NCBI GenBank assembly: GCA_964624645.1
Contig: CAZVAD010000063.1
Coordinates: 1 to 15,240, forward strand
DNA: 15,240 nucleotides
Origin: Mariniphaga sp964624645
Lineage (GTDB): Bacteria; Bacteroidota; Bacteroidia; Bacteroidales; Prolixibacteraceae
Reading direction: 5' to 3'
The notes under the pieces were generated by a model. The model did not search any database and had not been told where the DNA came from. It saw only the letters and a list, made by a program, of their open reading frames with translations. Positions within the stretch are counted from its first letter, which is position 1; the number at the start of each line of letters is the position of its first letter. The position numbers and the translations under genes are program-made. Positions 1-8,179 of the stretch are shown here, piece after piece.

Positions 1-90
1 TTTTCCCAATGACTGCTAATTCAAAACAAAAAAGGTTGTTAATGCGTTAGTATTCAGGTAAAATGAAGTTTTAAATTAACCCGGTTACGA

Positions 91-1200
91 ATGATACTAT
101 TCAGGACAAAATATTTTTTTCCACTTTTGACTGCATTTGGAATCCTGATTTTCACTGGTTTTTCCGGCGTATCTCCGGAACGTTTACCAACCGATTTTCT
201 GACCATGGAAGGGAATCGGGTCACTCATTATTTTGAAGAACCGGCAGATTCACTTTCGGGGTCTGCATTGATTGAGTTGCAGGACGAAAGCGGATTGCCG
301 GTATGGTTTTGCCGGTATGTTTTCAAGGATGTCTGCATATCGGGAGAATGTAAAATGATCCGGCTGTGGCTTTTCTGGGATGGCGCCGGAAATTACCTTG
401 GCCTGCAGATTCCGGAAGATGAACCGCTGACCAAATCAGATCATACCCCTTTTGAGCCTGAAGATTACCGGCAACTGGAAAGTATTCTGCTTGACACGGC
501 ATCCATTTTAAATACACTGGAGCAGGACGATTTAATTGTTGTTCCCGACTCCATTGACCCCTACGAAGTGGACGGCTACACGGCAGCCACCCAGCCCACG
601 CTGGCCGAAGTGGTGGTGAAAGATGCAGTTTTCACCTGTTATACCCTCTGGCATACCGTTTACGGGCCTGTGCAAAATGAGATTTTCAACATTCTTAATC
701 AGCGTGCGGACAGGGAGTATCTTTCCAAAATGTTTGACAGTGCAAAACCGGAATACAATATATGGGCCGTACAGTCCGTAAGCAGAAACCCGGCGTTTCA
801 CCAAACTTTTTACCCCCGGATTCTTGAATACATCAAAGCCGATGACTCCGCTTTGGTGGACGGGGCGCTCGATTATTTTAATACCGGAATGCTGGCAGAC
901 ACCGTCATACAGCAACAACTCACCGGAATACTGGCTGATGCGGATATGAGCGTAAAATATAAAATACTCTGGAAGTTTATTGCTTTCGGGAAAATCAATG
1001 AAAGGTCGGTGCTTGACCTTTTGGAAATGTTTTCTGAGCAGAAAATCGGAGTTGGCGCCTATAATTTGATTCTCAGGTTAGTGTTGCCGGAGTTTATAAC
1101 TAAAAACGGTCAGGTAGCCCGGAAAATGCAGGAGCTTTCAACACATGAAAATGCGTATGTGCGTAATCTTTCCAAAAAAGCGATGAAAAACAGAGAGTAG
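91..1200 (+). CDS. Exported protein of unknown function with FMN-binding-like motif and helical C-terminus
   Basis: I do not recognise a named family. A hydrophobic N-terminus (residues about 8-26) looks like a signal peptide or membrane anchor without a clear lipobox, so the protein is probably exported. Residues 71-140 form a compact block with three cysteines (74, 82, 87), a YLGLQIPED stretch and PLTKSDHTPF. At 161-167 DGYTAAT resembles the flavinylation motif D-x-x-[ST]-G-A-[ST] of FMN-binding domains, but with Ala in place of the Gly. It is followed by VVVKDAVFTCYTLWHTVYG. The C-terminal half (about 195-369) is alpha-helical and reads like HEAT-type repeats (for example ENAYVRNLSKKA near the end). 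Function is unknown; a flavin or redox role is only an inference. It lies 96 bp before cstA, which has its own promoter. No clear promoter is visible in the 90 bases upstream. Confidence 0.8.
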   Translation: MILFRTKYFFPLLTAFGILIFTGFSGVSPERLPTDFLTMEGNRVTHYFEEPADSLSGSALIELQDESGLPVWFCRYVFKDVCISGECKMIRLWLFWDGAGNYLGLQIPEDEPLTKSDHTPFEPEDYRQLESILLDTASILNTLEQDDLIVVPDSIDPYEVDGYTAATQPTLAEVVVKDAVFTCYTLWHTVYGPVQNEIFNILNQRADREYLSKMFDSAKPEYNIWAVQSVSRNPAFHQTFYPRILEYIKADDSALVDGALDYFNTGMLADTVIQQQLTGILADADMSVKYKILWKFIAFGKINERSVLDLLEMFSEQKIGVGAYNLILRLVLPEFITKNGQVARKMQELSTHENAYVRNLSKKAMKNRE

Positions 1201-1233
1201 GAGCGGAAAGGCATACACTTTTCCAGAAGATTT

Positions 1234-1264
1234 TTTGCAGGAGTACGCCAAAAAAATATCTTTG
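1234..1264 (+). promoter_or_regulatory. Bacteroidota-type promoter of cstA
   Basis: TTTG at 1234-1237, a 19-bp spacer, then TATCTTTG at 1257-1264 match the Bacteroidota housekeeping consensus TTTG / TAnnTTTG. The -7 box ends 32 bp before the cstA start, leaving a short leader. Confidence 0.75.
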
Positions 1265-1296
1265 TATTTAAAAAGAAAAGACTTTAAAAACAGCAT

Positions 1297-2736
1297 ATGC
1301 TAACACTGACCATTTCACTGCTTGTCCTGTTTGCCGGCTATTTTATCTATTCCAGGTACCTTGAGCGTGTTTTTGGCATTGATGAAAACCGGCCCACTCC
1401 GGCCTATACCATGACCGATGGTGTGGACTACATTCCCATGCCGTGGTGGCGGGTTTTCCTGATTCAGTTTTTAAATATTGCGGGCCTCGGGCCGATATTC
1501 GGCGCGGTGGCAGGCGCTATGTGGGGGCCGGTAGCCTATCTCTGGATCATATTGGGTTCCGTGTTTGCCGGCGCGGTGCATGACTATTTTTCAGGAATGC
1601 TTTCGCTGAAGCACAATGGGCTGAGCATTACCGAAATCATTGGAATTTATCTTGGAAACGGCGCAAAGCAGATTATGCGGGCATTTACCGTCTTTCTGAT
1701 GATTCTTGTGGGGGCGGTTTTCATTGTGGGGCCGGCCAAAATCCTTTCGGGCCTGACACCGGACCTCAACAGCATGACCTTCTGGATATGGATTGTCTTT
1801 ATTTATTATATCCTTTCCACATTGCTGCCCATTGATAAAATCATTGGCAGGATTTATCCGGTTTTCGGATTTGCACTTCTCTTTATGGCCGTCGGGCTGA
1901 TTGTGGCGCTGTTTGTCAAAGGCTATCCGATTCCGGAGCTCACCCCCGAAAGTTTAAAAAACTTTCACAGCAATCCGGATGACTTTCCGATATTTCCCAT
2001 GCTGTTTATAACCATTGCCTGCGGAGCCATTTCGGGATTTCATGCCACGCAGTCGCCATTGATGGCGCGCTGCATGAAAAACGAAAAATTGGGGCGGCGT
2101 ATATTTTACGGAGCAATGCTTACCGAAGCGGTTGTTGCCATGATCTGGGCCACAATCGGCATGAGCTTTTTTGGCGGAGTCCGCGAGCTGAATGATATTA
2201 TGAACCAACACCAGGGAAATGCCGCATGGGCGGTGAATGAAGCAGCCATTGTCCTGCTTGGGAAATTCGGAGCGCTTCTGGCTATTCTTGGCGTGGTTGC
2301 AGCGCCCATCACCTCCGGCGACACTGCTTTCCGGAGCGCCAGGCTCATCGTTGCCGATTTTCTCCATCTCAAACAGGGCCCGATGAAAAACCGGCTCTAC
2401 ATCAGTATTCCGCTGTTTGCCATCGGATTTTTTATCACACAAATCAACTTTGATATCATCTGGCGCTATTTTGCCTGGTCCAACCAGACGCTGGCCACCG
2501 TTGTGCTATGGACCATCACGGTCTATCTGGTGAAAAGCCGGAAAAACTACTGGCTTACATTTCTGCCGGCGCTTTTTATGACAGCCGTGGTGTCTTCCTA
2601 CCTGTTTCTTGCTCCGGAAGGATTCTATCTGTCCAAAGAGATTTCCTATACCGCAGGCCTGGCAATAACCATTTTATCGCTTATCCTTTTTGTGGTTTTC
2701 CAAAAAAGAGAAAAAAATTCAACGAAATTACTTTAA
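1297..2736 (+). CDS. cstA: CstA-family carbon starvation transporter
   Basis: Polytopic inner-membrane protein of the CstA family. Known members are induced on carbon starvation and import peptides or pyruvate; which substrate this one takes cannot be told from sequence. Diagnostic blocks are GPIFGAVAGAMWGP at 65-78 and AGAVHDYFSGMLSLKHNG at 91-108, and later SGFHATQSPLMARC and the ITSGDTAFRSARL segment. Roughly a dozen hydrophobic segments are visible. At 479 residues it matches the short Bacteroidota form rather than the roughly 700-residue E. coli CstA. It is followed after 18 bp by an MFS permease and is probably co-transcribed with it. A consensus promoter lies directly upstream. The C-terminus ends in a basic tail (residues near QKREKN). 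Confidence 0.93.
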   Translation: MLTLTISLLVLFAGYFIYSRYLERVFGIDENRPTPAYTMTDGVDYIPMPWWRVFLIQFLNIAGLGPIFGAVAGAMWGPVAYLWIILGSVFAGAVHDYFSGMLSLKHNGLSITEIIGIYLGNGAKQIMRAFTVFLMILVGAVFIVGPAKILSGLTPDLNSMTFWIWIVFIYYILSTLLPIDKIIGRIYPVFGFALLFMAVGLIVALFVKGYPIPELTPESLKNFHSNPDDFPIFPMLFITIACGAISGFHATQSPLMARCMKNEKLGRRIFYGAMLTEAVVAMIWATIGMSFFGGVRELNDIMNQHQGNAAWAVNEAAIVLLGKFGALLAILGVVAAPITSGDTAFRSARLIVADFLHLKQGPMKNRLYISIPLFAIGFFITQINFDIIWRYFAWSNQTLATVVLWTITVYLVKSRKNYWLTFLPALFMTAVVSSYLFLAPEGFYLSKEISYTAGLAITILSLILFVVFQKREKNSTKLL

Positions 2737-2754
2737 ACTTTTTATAAAAAAACG

Positions 2755-3948
2755 ATGAAAAAATTCAAACTTTCTTTAATGATGGGGCTCCAGTACATGA
2801 TGTTTGCCGTGTGGTGGGTTCCGCTGGCAGCTTATCTCACAAATCTGGATGTGAGTAGTACACAAAAAGCGCTGATAATGAGTTCTATGGCTATCGGATG
2901 CATGGTGTCTCCCCTGATAGGAATGCTGGCTGACCGGTTTTTTGCAGCACAAAAAGTACTGGCAGGAATGAACCTGATTCATGCCCTCATGTTGCTGTGG
3001 GCAGCCGTAACCCATAATCCCGACGCATTATTCTTCTGCCTGCTTCTGGCAATGCTTGCCTATATGCCTTCATGGAGCCTCACGTCAGCCATTGCAATGG
3101 CGCATCTTCCTTCGGAGGATTTTCCGAAAGTGCGCGTGTTTGGTTCCATCGGATGGGTGATTTCCGGGATTTTTAGTCTGGTTTTCATCAAACTGTTGAA
3201 TATTGATTTTGACGGAACACATATCCCGTTCTACTGCGGCGCTGCCGTGAGCCTGCTCGCAGCCGTTGTGAATTTCACCCTGCCCGACACGCCGCCACTG
3301 GCAAAAGGACAAAAAACCACCCTGATGGACGCTTTTGGGTTGGGTTCAGTGCAACTGATGAAAGACCGCAATTTTGCAATGTTTATCATCTTCTCCTTTC
3401 TCTCCATGATTCCTTTTGCCATGTATTACTCCTATTTTTCAGAATTTTTGTTGAATATCAATACCCGCTATATTTCCATCACCATAAACTGGGGCGTGCT
3501 TGCCGAAATGGGATTCTTACTGCTGGTGCCTGTTGCCATCAAAAAATTCGGCCTGCGAAAAACCATGGTTCTTGGGCTAGTGGCGCTCACCGTCCGGTAC
3601 CTTTCCTTTTATGCAGGCGGCGTCATAGCGCAACCGTGGATGTACTATATCGGAATTTTGATTCACGGGCTTGTTTTTGGGTTTTTCTATGTGGGCGGCC
3701 AGATTTATATCGACAAAAAGGCGCCTGATCATCTGAGGTCACAAGGGCAGGGATTTATTTTTTTAGTTACGTTTGGAGCCGGACTGCTGGTTGGGAATTT
3801 CCTGTGCGCTCGTCTTATCCATCACTACAAAACGGCTGCAGGCTACAATTGGGACGCTATCTGGGGAATTACAACATTGGCTTCAGTAGTGTTGATGATC
3901 GCTTTTGTGCTGTTTTTTAAAAACGATAAAAGTCTGAAAGCAGCTTAA
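2755..3948 (+). CDS. Nucleoside:H+ symporter-type MFS permease
   Basis: 397-residue major facilitator with about 12 membrane segments, resembling the NupG/XapB nucleoside:H+ symporter family. The N-terminus (LMMGLQYMMFAVWWVPLAAYL) is typical of the family, and the loop between segments 2 and 3 has the MFS signature GMLADRFF at 56-63. The conserved segment around MPSWSLTSAIAMAHL and KVRVFGSIGWVISG also fits. Likely role: nucleoside uptake driven by the proton gradient across the inner membrane. It sits 18 bp after cstA with no promoter between, so the pair probably forms a nutrient-scavenging operon. Substrate specificity is inferred from the family only. Confidence 0.88.
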   Translation: MKKFKLSLMMGLQYMMFAVWWVPLAAYLTNLDVSSTQKALIMSSMAIGCMVSPLIGMLADRFFAAQKVLAGMNLIHALMLLWAAVTHNPDALFFCLLLAMLAYMPSWSLTSAIAMAHLPSEDFPKVRVFGSIGWVISGIFSLVFIKLLNIDFDGTHIPFYCGAAVSLLAAVVNFTLPDTPPLAKGQKTTLMDAFGLGSVQLMKDRNFAMFIIFSFLSMIPFAMYYSYFSEFLLNINTRYISITINWGVLAEMGFLLLVPVAIKKFGLRKTMVLGLVALTVRYLSFYAGGVIAQPWMYYIGILIHGLVFGFFYVGGQIYIDKKAPDHLRSQGQGFIFLVTFGAGLLVGNFLCARLIHHYKTAAGYNWDAIWGITTLASVVLMIAFVLFFKNDKSLKAA

Positions 3949-3964
3949 TCTCTTTTTTTATCCG

Positions 3965-3976
3965 TTTACCGGTAAA
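3965..3976. repeat. 12-bp perfect palindrome between nupG-type gene and DUF2147 gene
   Basis: TTTACCGGTAAA is perfectly self-complementary. It follows a run of seven T (3953-3959) and lies 52 bp before the DUF2147 gene. It could be an operator for that gene or part of a weak terminator; nothing decides between these. Confidence 0.4.
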
Positions 3977-3993
3977 AGTTTCAATAAAATTTC

Positions 3994-4001
3994 TATTTTA
4001 G
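3994..4001 (+). promoter_or_regulatory. Possible -7 box of the DUF2147 gene
   Basis: TATTTTAG is one base off TAnnTTTG and lies 26 bp before the start codon. No good TTTG is seen at the proper distance upstream. The same box inside an identical 15-base stretch (3988-4002) occurs in front of oxyR, which gives some support. Confidence 0.35.
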
Positions 4002-4027
4002 GAAAGAAATTTTTAAAATGAACGGAT

Positions 4028-4471
4028 ATGAAAAAAATTGTGATGTTCCTGCTCCTGAGTTGTTTTGCAATTGCCGGAATGGCGCAGGAAGCCAATAAAG
4101 TTGCCGGAATCTGGTGGAATGATGTCAAAGAGATCAAGCTCAAAATTGAGCTGAAAGATGGAAAATACATCGGAACCATCATCTATATGATTCCGGAAAA
4201 ATACATTGACGGCAAGTCTCCCAAAGACGATAACAATCCGGAGGAGAAACTTCGCGATCGTCCGCTTGTGGGATTGCAGATTTTATCCGGGCTGGAGTAT
4301 GATGCCAAAAAGAAAGAGTGGAAAGATGGCACCATTTACGACCCGAAAAGCGGGAACACATATAGCTGCTACGCCTGGTTAGGTAGCGAGGACGTGCTTA
4401 AAATGAAAGGTTTTGTTGCAGGAATCCGTCTGTTGGGGCGGAGTACGGAATGGTATCGCGCAGAAGATTAA
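4028..4471 (+). CDS. Secreted DUF2147 domain protein
   Basis: 147 residues with a clear signal peptide (MKKIVMFLLLSCFAIAGMAQ, cleavage near residue 20), so it is exported to the periplasm or outside. The rest is one DUF2147 domain, recognised by the opening AGIWWNDVKEIKLKI at 26-40, the YIGTIIYM strand at 47-54, and GTIYDPKSGNTYSCYAWL at 101-118 followed by LKMKGFVAGIRLLGRSTEWYR. Its length is normal for this family, which is widespread in Bacteroidota and Proteobacteria as small beta-rich secreted proteins with no established function. Its stop codon is only 6 bp from the stop codon of convergent clpX, so the two transcripts must overlap or end in each other's genes. Confidence 0.92.
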   Translation: MKKIVMFLLLSCFAIAGMAQEANKVAGIWWNDVKEIKLKIELKDGKYIGTIIYMIPEKYIDGKSPKDDNNPEEKLRDRPLVGLQILSGLEYDAKKKEWKDGTIYDPKSGNTYSCYAWLGSEDVLKMKGFVAGIRLLGRSTEWYRAED

Positions 4472-4477
4472 AGAAAA

Positions 4478-5710
4478 TCAGCTTGCTTTCAATCTCCGGA
4501 TGCTCACCCTGTCCAGTTTTTCCTGTGCATAGTCACGGGTGATGGTGAGTTGCTTCACTTTCCGGGAAGGCATTTCATACATGGCATCATTCATAATGTT
4601 CTCGCAGATAGAACGGAGGCCGCGTGCGCCCAATTTAAATTCAACAGCTTTTTCAACAATGTATTGCAGGGCTTCTTCTTCAAAGTCAAGCTCAATATTA
4701 TCCAGCTGAAAGAGTTTTTTATACTGTTTTATCACGGAATTTTTAGGCTCTGTCAAAATTTTCCGCAGGGCATTTTTTTCCAGCGGGTTAAGGTGAACCA
4801 GCACCGGAAGGCGACCGATAATTTCCGGAATCAAGCCAAAAGATTTCAGGTCTTGTGGGGCAACATATTGAAGCAGATTTTCTTTTTCAATATGGTCTGT
4901 ATCTTTTTTGGCGCTGTAGCCGATGATATTCGTGTTCAAACGGTTTGCAATTATTCGCTCAATGCCGTCGAAAGCGCCGCCGCAGATAAACAGTATGTTC
5001 TTCGTGTTCACCGGAATAAGCTTCTGCTCGGGATGTTTCCGCCCGCCTTGCGGCGGAACATTGACTATGGAACCTTCCAGCAGTTTCAGCAGTCCCTGCT
5101 GAACGCCTTCGCCCGACACATCACGGGTGATGGAAGGATTGTCGCCCTTGCGGGCAATTTTATCCAGCTCGTCGATAAATACAATTCCGCGTTCTGCAGA
5201 TTCCACATTGTAGTCGGCGGCCTGAAGCAGACGGGTGAGAATGCTTTCAATGTCTTCGCCCACATAACCGGCTTCGGTTAAAACGGTGGCATCGACAATG
5301 GCAAACGGCACATGCAGCATTTTGGCAATAGTGCGCGCCAGCAGGGTTTTCCCCGTTCCGGTTTCACCAACCAAAACGATATTGGATTTTTCAATTTCTG
5401 TTTCGTCGTTGTCCAGAGATTGCGTGAGCCGTTTATAGTGATTGTAAACTGCAACCGAAATGACTTTTTTGGCTTCGTCCTGGCCAATCACATACTGGTC
5501 AACAAACTCCTTGATCTGCTTTGGCTTGAGAAGCTTGATGGCGGCCAGATCGAAAGAACTCTCTTTTTTGACTTCCTCCCGGATAATATCATAGGCCTGC
5601 TCAACGCACCGGTCACAGATATGCCCGTCAATGCCGGCAATCAAAAGGTTTACCTCCTTCTTTTCACGGCCACAAAATGAACATTTATCACTTCTGCTTT
5701 TGTTCGTCAT
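4478..5710 (-). CDS. clpX: ATP-dependent protease unfoldase subunit ClpX
   Basis: AAA+ hexameric unfoldase that recognises tagged or misfolded proteins and threads them into ClpP in the cytoplasm. Visible parts: N-terminal zinc-binding domain with Cys10, Cys13, Cys32 and Cys35; Walker A GETGTGKT at 115-122; pore loop GYVGED at 148-153; Walker B IVFIDE with Asp180-Glu181; and sensor-2 motif GARGLR at 361-366. The ClpP-docking loop, IGF in E. coli, reads IIGYS at 262-266, with Tyr in place of Phe. The length of 410 is normal. Its ATG overlaps the clpP stop by 4 bp (ATGA), so the two are translationally coupled in a clpP-clpX operon. Confidence 0.97.
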   Translation of the reverse strand: MTNKSRSDKCSFCGREKKEVNLLIAGIDGHICDRCVEQAYDIIREEVKKESSFDLAAIKLLKPKQIKEFVDQYVIGQDEAKKVISVAVYNHYKRLTQSLDNDETEIEKSNIVLVGETGTGKTLLARTIAKMLHVPFAIVDATVLTEAGYVGEDIESILTRLLQAADYNVESAERGIVFIDELDKIARKGDNPSITRDVSGEGVQQGLLKLLEGSIVNVPPQGGRKHPEQKLIPVNTKNILFICGGAFDGIERIIANRLNTNIIGYSAKKDTDHIEKENLLQYVAPQDLKSFGLIPEIIGRLPVLVHLNPLEKNALRKILTEPKNSVIKQYKKLFQLDNIELDFEEEALQYIVEKAVEFKLGARGLRSICENIMNDAMYEMPSRKVKQLTITRDYAQEKLDRVSIRRLKAS

Positions 5711-6393
5711 TGTTTCTTTGCCTTATCCCGGATTAAAATTTCATCAATCATTCCGTATTTGACCGCTTCTTCCGAAGTCATCCAATAATCGCGGTCAGCA
5801 TCTTTTTCCACCTGTTTCACCGGTTTTCCCGAGTGCTGGGAAATGATGCTGTAGAGTTCTGCTTTAATTTTTATGATTTCGCGGGCAGTGATTTCAATGT
5901 CGGAAGCCTGTCCCTGTGCGCCGCCCATAGGCTGGTGAATCATCACCCGCGAGTGTCTCAGGGCGGAACGCTTCCCTTTGGCGCCTGCCGTGAGCAGCAC
6001 GGCTCCCATGGATGCGGCCATTCCCGTACAAATGGTTGCCACATCGGCTGAAATATATTGCATGGTGTCATATATTCCAAGCCCGGCATGAACATGCCCT
6101 CCGGGAGTATTCAGATAAATCTGAATATCTCTCGTGGAATCTGTAGATTCCAGAAAAAGAAGCTGGGCCTGGATGATGTTGGCCACCGTGTCGTCAATAG
6201 GGACACCTAAGAAAATGATCCGGTCCATCATCAAGCGGGAAAAAACGTCCATGGAAGCGACATTGAGTTGCCGTTCCTCGATGATGGTGGGTGATATATA
6301 ATTACTGTAGGCTGAACTGTAGCGATGCAATGTCATACTGCTCAATCCGGCATGATTCACTGCATATTTTCTGAATTCATTATTTTTTTCCAT
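5707..6393 (-). CDS. clpP: ATP-dependent Clp protease proteolytic subunit ClpP
   Basis: Serine protease that forms the two-ring proteolytic chamber working with ClpX. The catalytic triad can be placed: Ser128 in GMAASMGAV, His153 in MIHQP, and Asp202 in DRDYWM. YLNTPGGHVHAGLGIYDTMQ, the structural glycine-rich segment, is present at 93-112. The 228-residue length includes an N-terminal extension of about 35 residues before the conserved core, probably a propeptide that is removed. It lies between trigger factor and clpX on the same strand, with a 99-bp gap to tig that holds its likely promoter. The 3' end overlaps clpX by 4 bp. Confidence 0.97.
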   Translation of the reverse strand: MEKNNEFRKYAVNHAGLSSMTLHRYSSAYSNYISPTIIEERQLNVASMDVFSRLMMDRIIFLGVPIDDTVANIIQAQLLFLESTDSTRDIQIYLNTPGGHVHAGLGIYDTMQYISADVATICTGMAASMGAVLLTAGAKGKRSALRHSRVMIHQPMGGAQGQASDIEITAREIIKIKAELYSIISQHSGKPVKQVEKDADRDYWMTSEEAVKYGMIDEILIRDKAKKQ

Positions 6394-6451
6394 GTTTTGT
6401 CATCATTAAAAAGTGAATATGAAACGCTGTATTCTGTTGAAAACTAATTTT

Positions 6452-6459
6452 CAAAGTTA
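6452..6459 (-). promoter_or_regulatory. Candidate -7 box for the clpP-clpX operon
   Basis: On the minus strand this reads TAACTTTG, a full match to TAnnTTTG, 58 bp before the clpP start in the only gap between tig and clpP. The -33 position is weak: 19 bp upstream reads TATG rather than TTTG. Confidence 0.5.
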
Positions 6460-6492
6460 CAAAAAAGTTGGAAATCCGCATATCCGGGAAAA

Positions 6493-7845
6493 CTATTCGC
6501 CGGATTTTTCAAATTCTTCTCTGGATATCTCTTTGTTTTCAACGGTTATTTTTTCCTTAACAAATTCAATAACCTTTTTTTCCAGAACCTGCAAATACAG
6601 CCTTTCCACACTTTCAGGATTGCCTGTCAGATTTTTTGCAAAAGTCTCCAGTTGCTCTTCCGTCAGATTATAAATGCCATAGTAGGCATATTGTGCAAGA
6701 ACCATTTGCTTAGCCAATTCGTTGACTTCCTCCACTTCTGCTTTCAGTTCATTTTCCCTGACGATATATTCCTTGATGAGCTGCCAGCGCAAATCTTTCA
6801 AAAATCCGTCAAAATCCCTGTCAATCTCCTCCTCAGTGAGTTCCTTGTTTGTTTCCTGCAGCCAGCGTTTTAGAAAAGCTTCGGGCAGTTCGGGATTCAC
6901 CTTTTCAAGCAACGCCTTGCGTACATCAGTGGCAAACCGGGTTTCTGAAGAACTAAGCAGAGATTCTGCAATTTCTTCTTTCAGTTTATTTCTGAAATCT
7001 TCCTCGGTTTTAATTTCCGTCTCTTCGCCATAAAGTTTCCGGAACAGCTCTTCATTTAATTCAGCGCTTATCAATTCACTGATTTCATTGATGGTGAACT
7101 GAAAATTACTGTTCAGCTCATCAGCCTGTTCATGGCTGATATTCAGCATGTGCCCCACTTCGTGGCGGTCTCCGAATGCGATCACCGGATCAAACGTAAC
7201 GGTTTCCCCCTTTTGCTTTTCCAGAAGTTGCTTTTTAACCTCTTCGTCTTTGACAAAATCAATGGCAACCAATGTCCTTTCGGTTTCAATCCCGTTTTCT
7301 TTCGGGTTTCCCTCTTCGTCCAGTTCTATGAAACTGCCGTAAACCATGCTTTTTTCGCCCACTTTCTCTAATTCGCCATATTCGCCCATTCCGGAAGTAA
7401 TCCTTTTCACTTCATCGTCAATCATTTCATCGGACACGGCAATGGTGTGGAATTCTATTTTATCCTCTTTGTCCAGTTTCACCTCAATATCAGGCGACAG
7501 GGCAATATCAAATGCAAATTCAAAATTTTCGTCCTTTTCCCAGTCAATCGGATTCTGATGCCCGGCGCTGGAAAGCGGTTCACCCAAAATTTTAAGCTTC
7601 TCATCACTTAGGTAACCGTTCAGGTTTTCCAAAAGCATTTGGTTGATTTCCTCTGCCACAGTTGCTCTTTCAAAGCGTTTTTTAATCAGTCCCATGGGCG
7701 CTTTCCCCGGCCTGAACCCCGGAATTTGCGCTTTCTTCCGGTAATCATTCAAAGTTTTATCAACATTTTCTTCGTAATCAGATTTTTCAATTGAAATCTT
7801 AATCACGGCATTTAAATCGTCAATGTTTTCTCTGGTAATTTTCAT
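6493..7845 (-). CDS. tig: Trigger factor (ribosome-associated chaperone)
   Basis: Chaperone that binds the ribosomal exit tunnel and receives nascent chains. The ribosome-binding signature GFRPGKAP is at residues 43-50 in a typical N-terminal domain (1 to about 130). The middle region (about 150-245) corresponds to the PPIase-like domain, with GDRHEVGHMLNI inside it. The remaining, highly charged helical part forms the C-terminal cradle. At 450 residues it has the usual length. The order tig-clpP-clpX is the standard bacterial arrangement, and this gene is the first of the three. The start at MKITRENIDD is the first ATG and fits the family N-terminus. A 9-bp inverted repeat lies in the region before it. 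Confidence 0.96.
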   Translation of the reverse strand: MKITRENIDDLNAVIKISIEKSDYEENVDKTLNDYRKKAQIPGFRPGKAPMGLIKKRFERATVAEEINQMLLENLNGYLSDEKLKILGEPLSSAGHQNPIDWEKDENFEFAFDIALSPDIEVKLDKEDKIEFHTIAVSDEMIDDEVKRITSGMGEYGELEKVGEKSMVYGSFIELDEEGNPKENGIETERTLVAIDFVKDEEVKKQLLEKQKGETVTFDPVIAFGDRHEVGHMLNISHEQADELNSNFQFTINEISELISAELNEELFRKLYGEETEIKTEEDFRNKLKEEIAESLLSSSETRFATDVRKALLEKVNPELPEAFLKRWLQETNKELTEEEIDRDFDGFLKDLRWQLIKEYIVRENELKAEVEEVNELAKQMVLAQYAYYGIYNLTEEQLETFAKNLTGNPESVERLYLQVLEKKVIEFVKEKITVENKEISREEFEKSGE

Positions 7846-7892
7846 TTTTCCCTATTGTTAATTTTTTAGGCACATCTGAAACCTGCTCCGGC

Positions 7893-7922
7893 GAAAGGAA
7901 TATTCAGCGTGAAATTCCTTTC
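7893..7922 (-). repeat. Inverted repeat in the tig upstream region
   Basis: GAAAGGAAT (7893-7901) and ATTCCTTTC (7914-7922) are perfect 9-bp arms around a 12-base spacer. It lies 47 bp before the tig start and 130 bp after tRNA-Leu on the same strand. No T-run follows it, so it is more likely an operator or a leader hairpin than a terminator. Confidence 0.45.
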
Positions 7923-8051
7923 ATGTCTTGTTTCATGCCGGTTCGATTGTTTCTGTCGGAATACTGTAAAATTAATTTTGTCAAAGGTTTTTGTGATCCA
8001 TCATGCCCGTTTCACGAAATAATCTGAAATCGTCCGTCGGGCTGAGATTTG

Positions 8052-8133
8052 TGCGGACGAAGGGACTCGAACCCCCACGCCGTCAGGCACCAGATCCTAA
8101 GTCTGGCACGTCTACCAATTCCGCCACGTCCGC
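8052..8133 (-). tRNA. tRNA-Leu, anticodon UAG
   Basis: The minus strand folds as a long-variable-arm tRNA of 82 bases. The acceptor stem pairs GCGGACG with CGTCCGC; the anticodon arm is CCAGA-CTTAGGA-TCTGG with anticodon TAG, reading CUA; and the T-arm carries GGTTCGAGTCC. The discriminator base is A and CCA is not encoded, as is usual in Bacteroidota. The long variable arm (TGCCTGACGGCG) fits leucine. Confidence 0.95.
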
Positions 8134-8145
8134 AAAAATAGGGCG

Positions 8146-8153
8146 CAAATGTA
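8146..8153 (-). promoter_or_regulatory. -7 promoter box of tRNA-Leu
   Basis: The minus strand reads TACATTTG, a full match to TAnnTTTG, 12 bp before the mature tRNA 5' end. No clear TTTG is seen at -33. Confidence 0.5.
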
Positions 8154-8179
8154 ATTAAAATTTCTGAATGGCTGAAAAT

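Noticed and set aside
532..918. 128-codon minus-strand frame inside the first gene
   Set aside because: No protein pattern; antisense to a frame with signal peptide and coherent domain structure.
4550..5281. Long open frame on the + strand across clpX
   Set aside because: It is antisense to a certain clpX gene, has no recognisable protein and no start context; a shadow frame.
5346..5369. ClpX Walker A with Glu at the second position (GETGTGKT) as a defect
   Set aside because: The essential GxxGxGKT residues are intact and all other ClpX motifs are present; a harmless variant.
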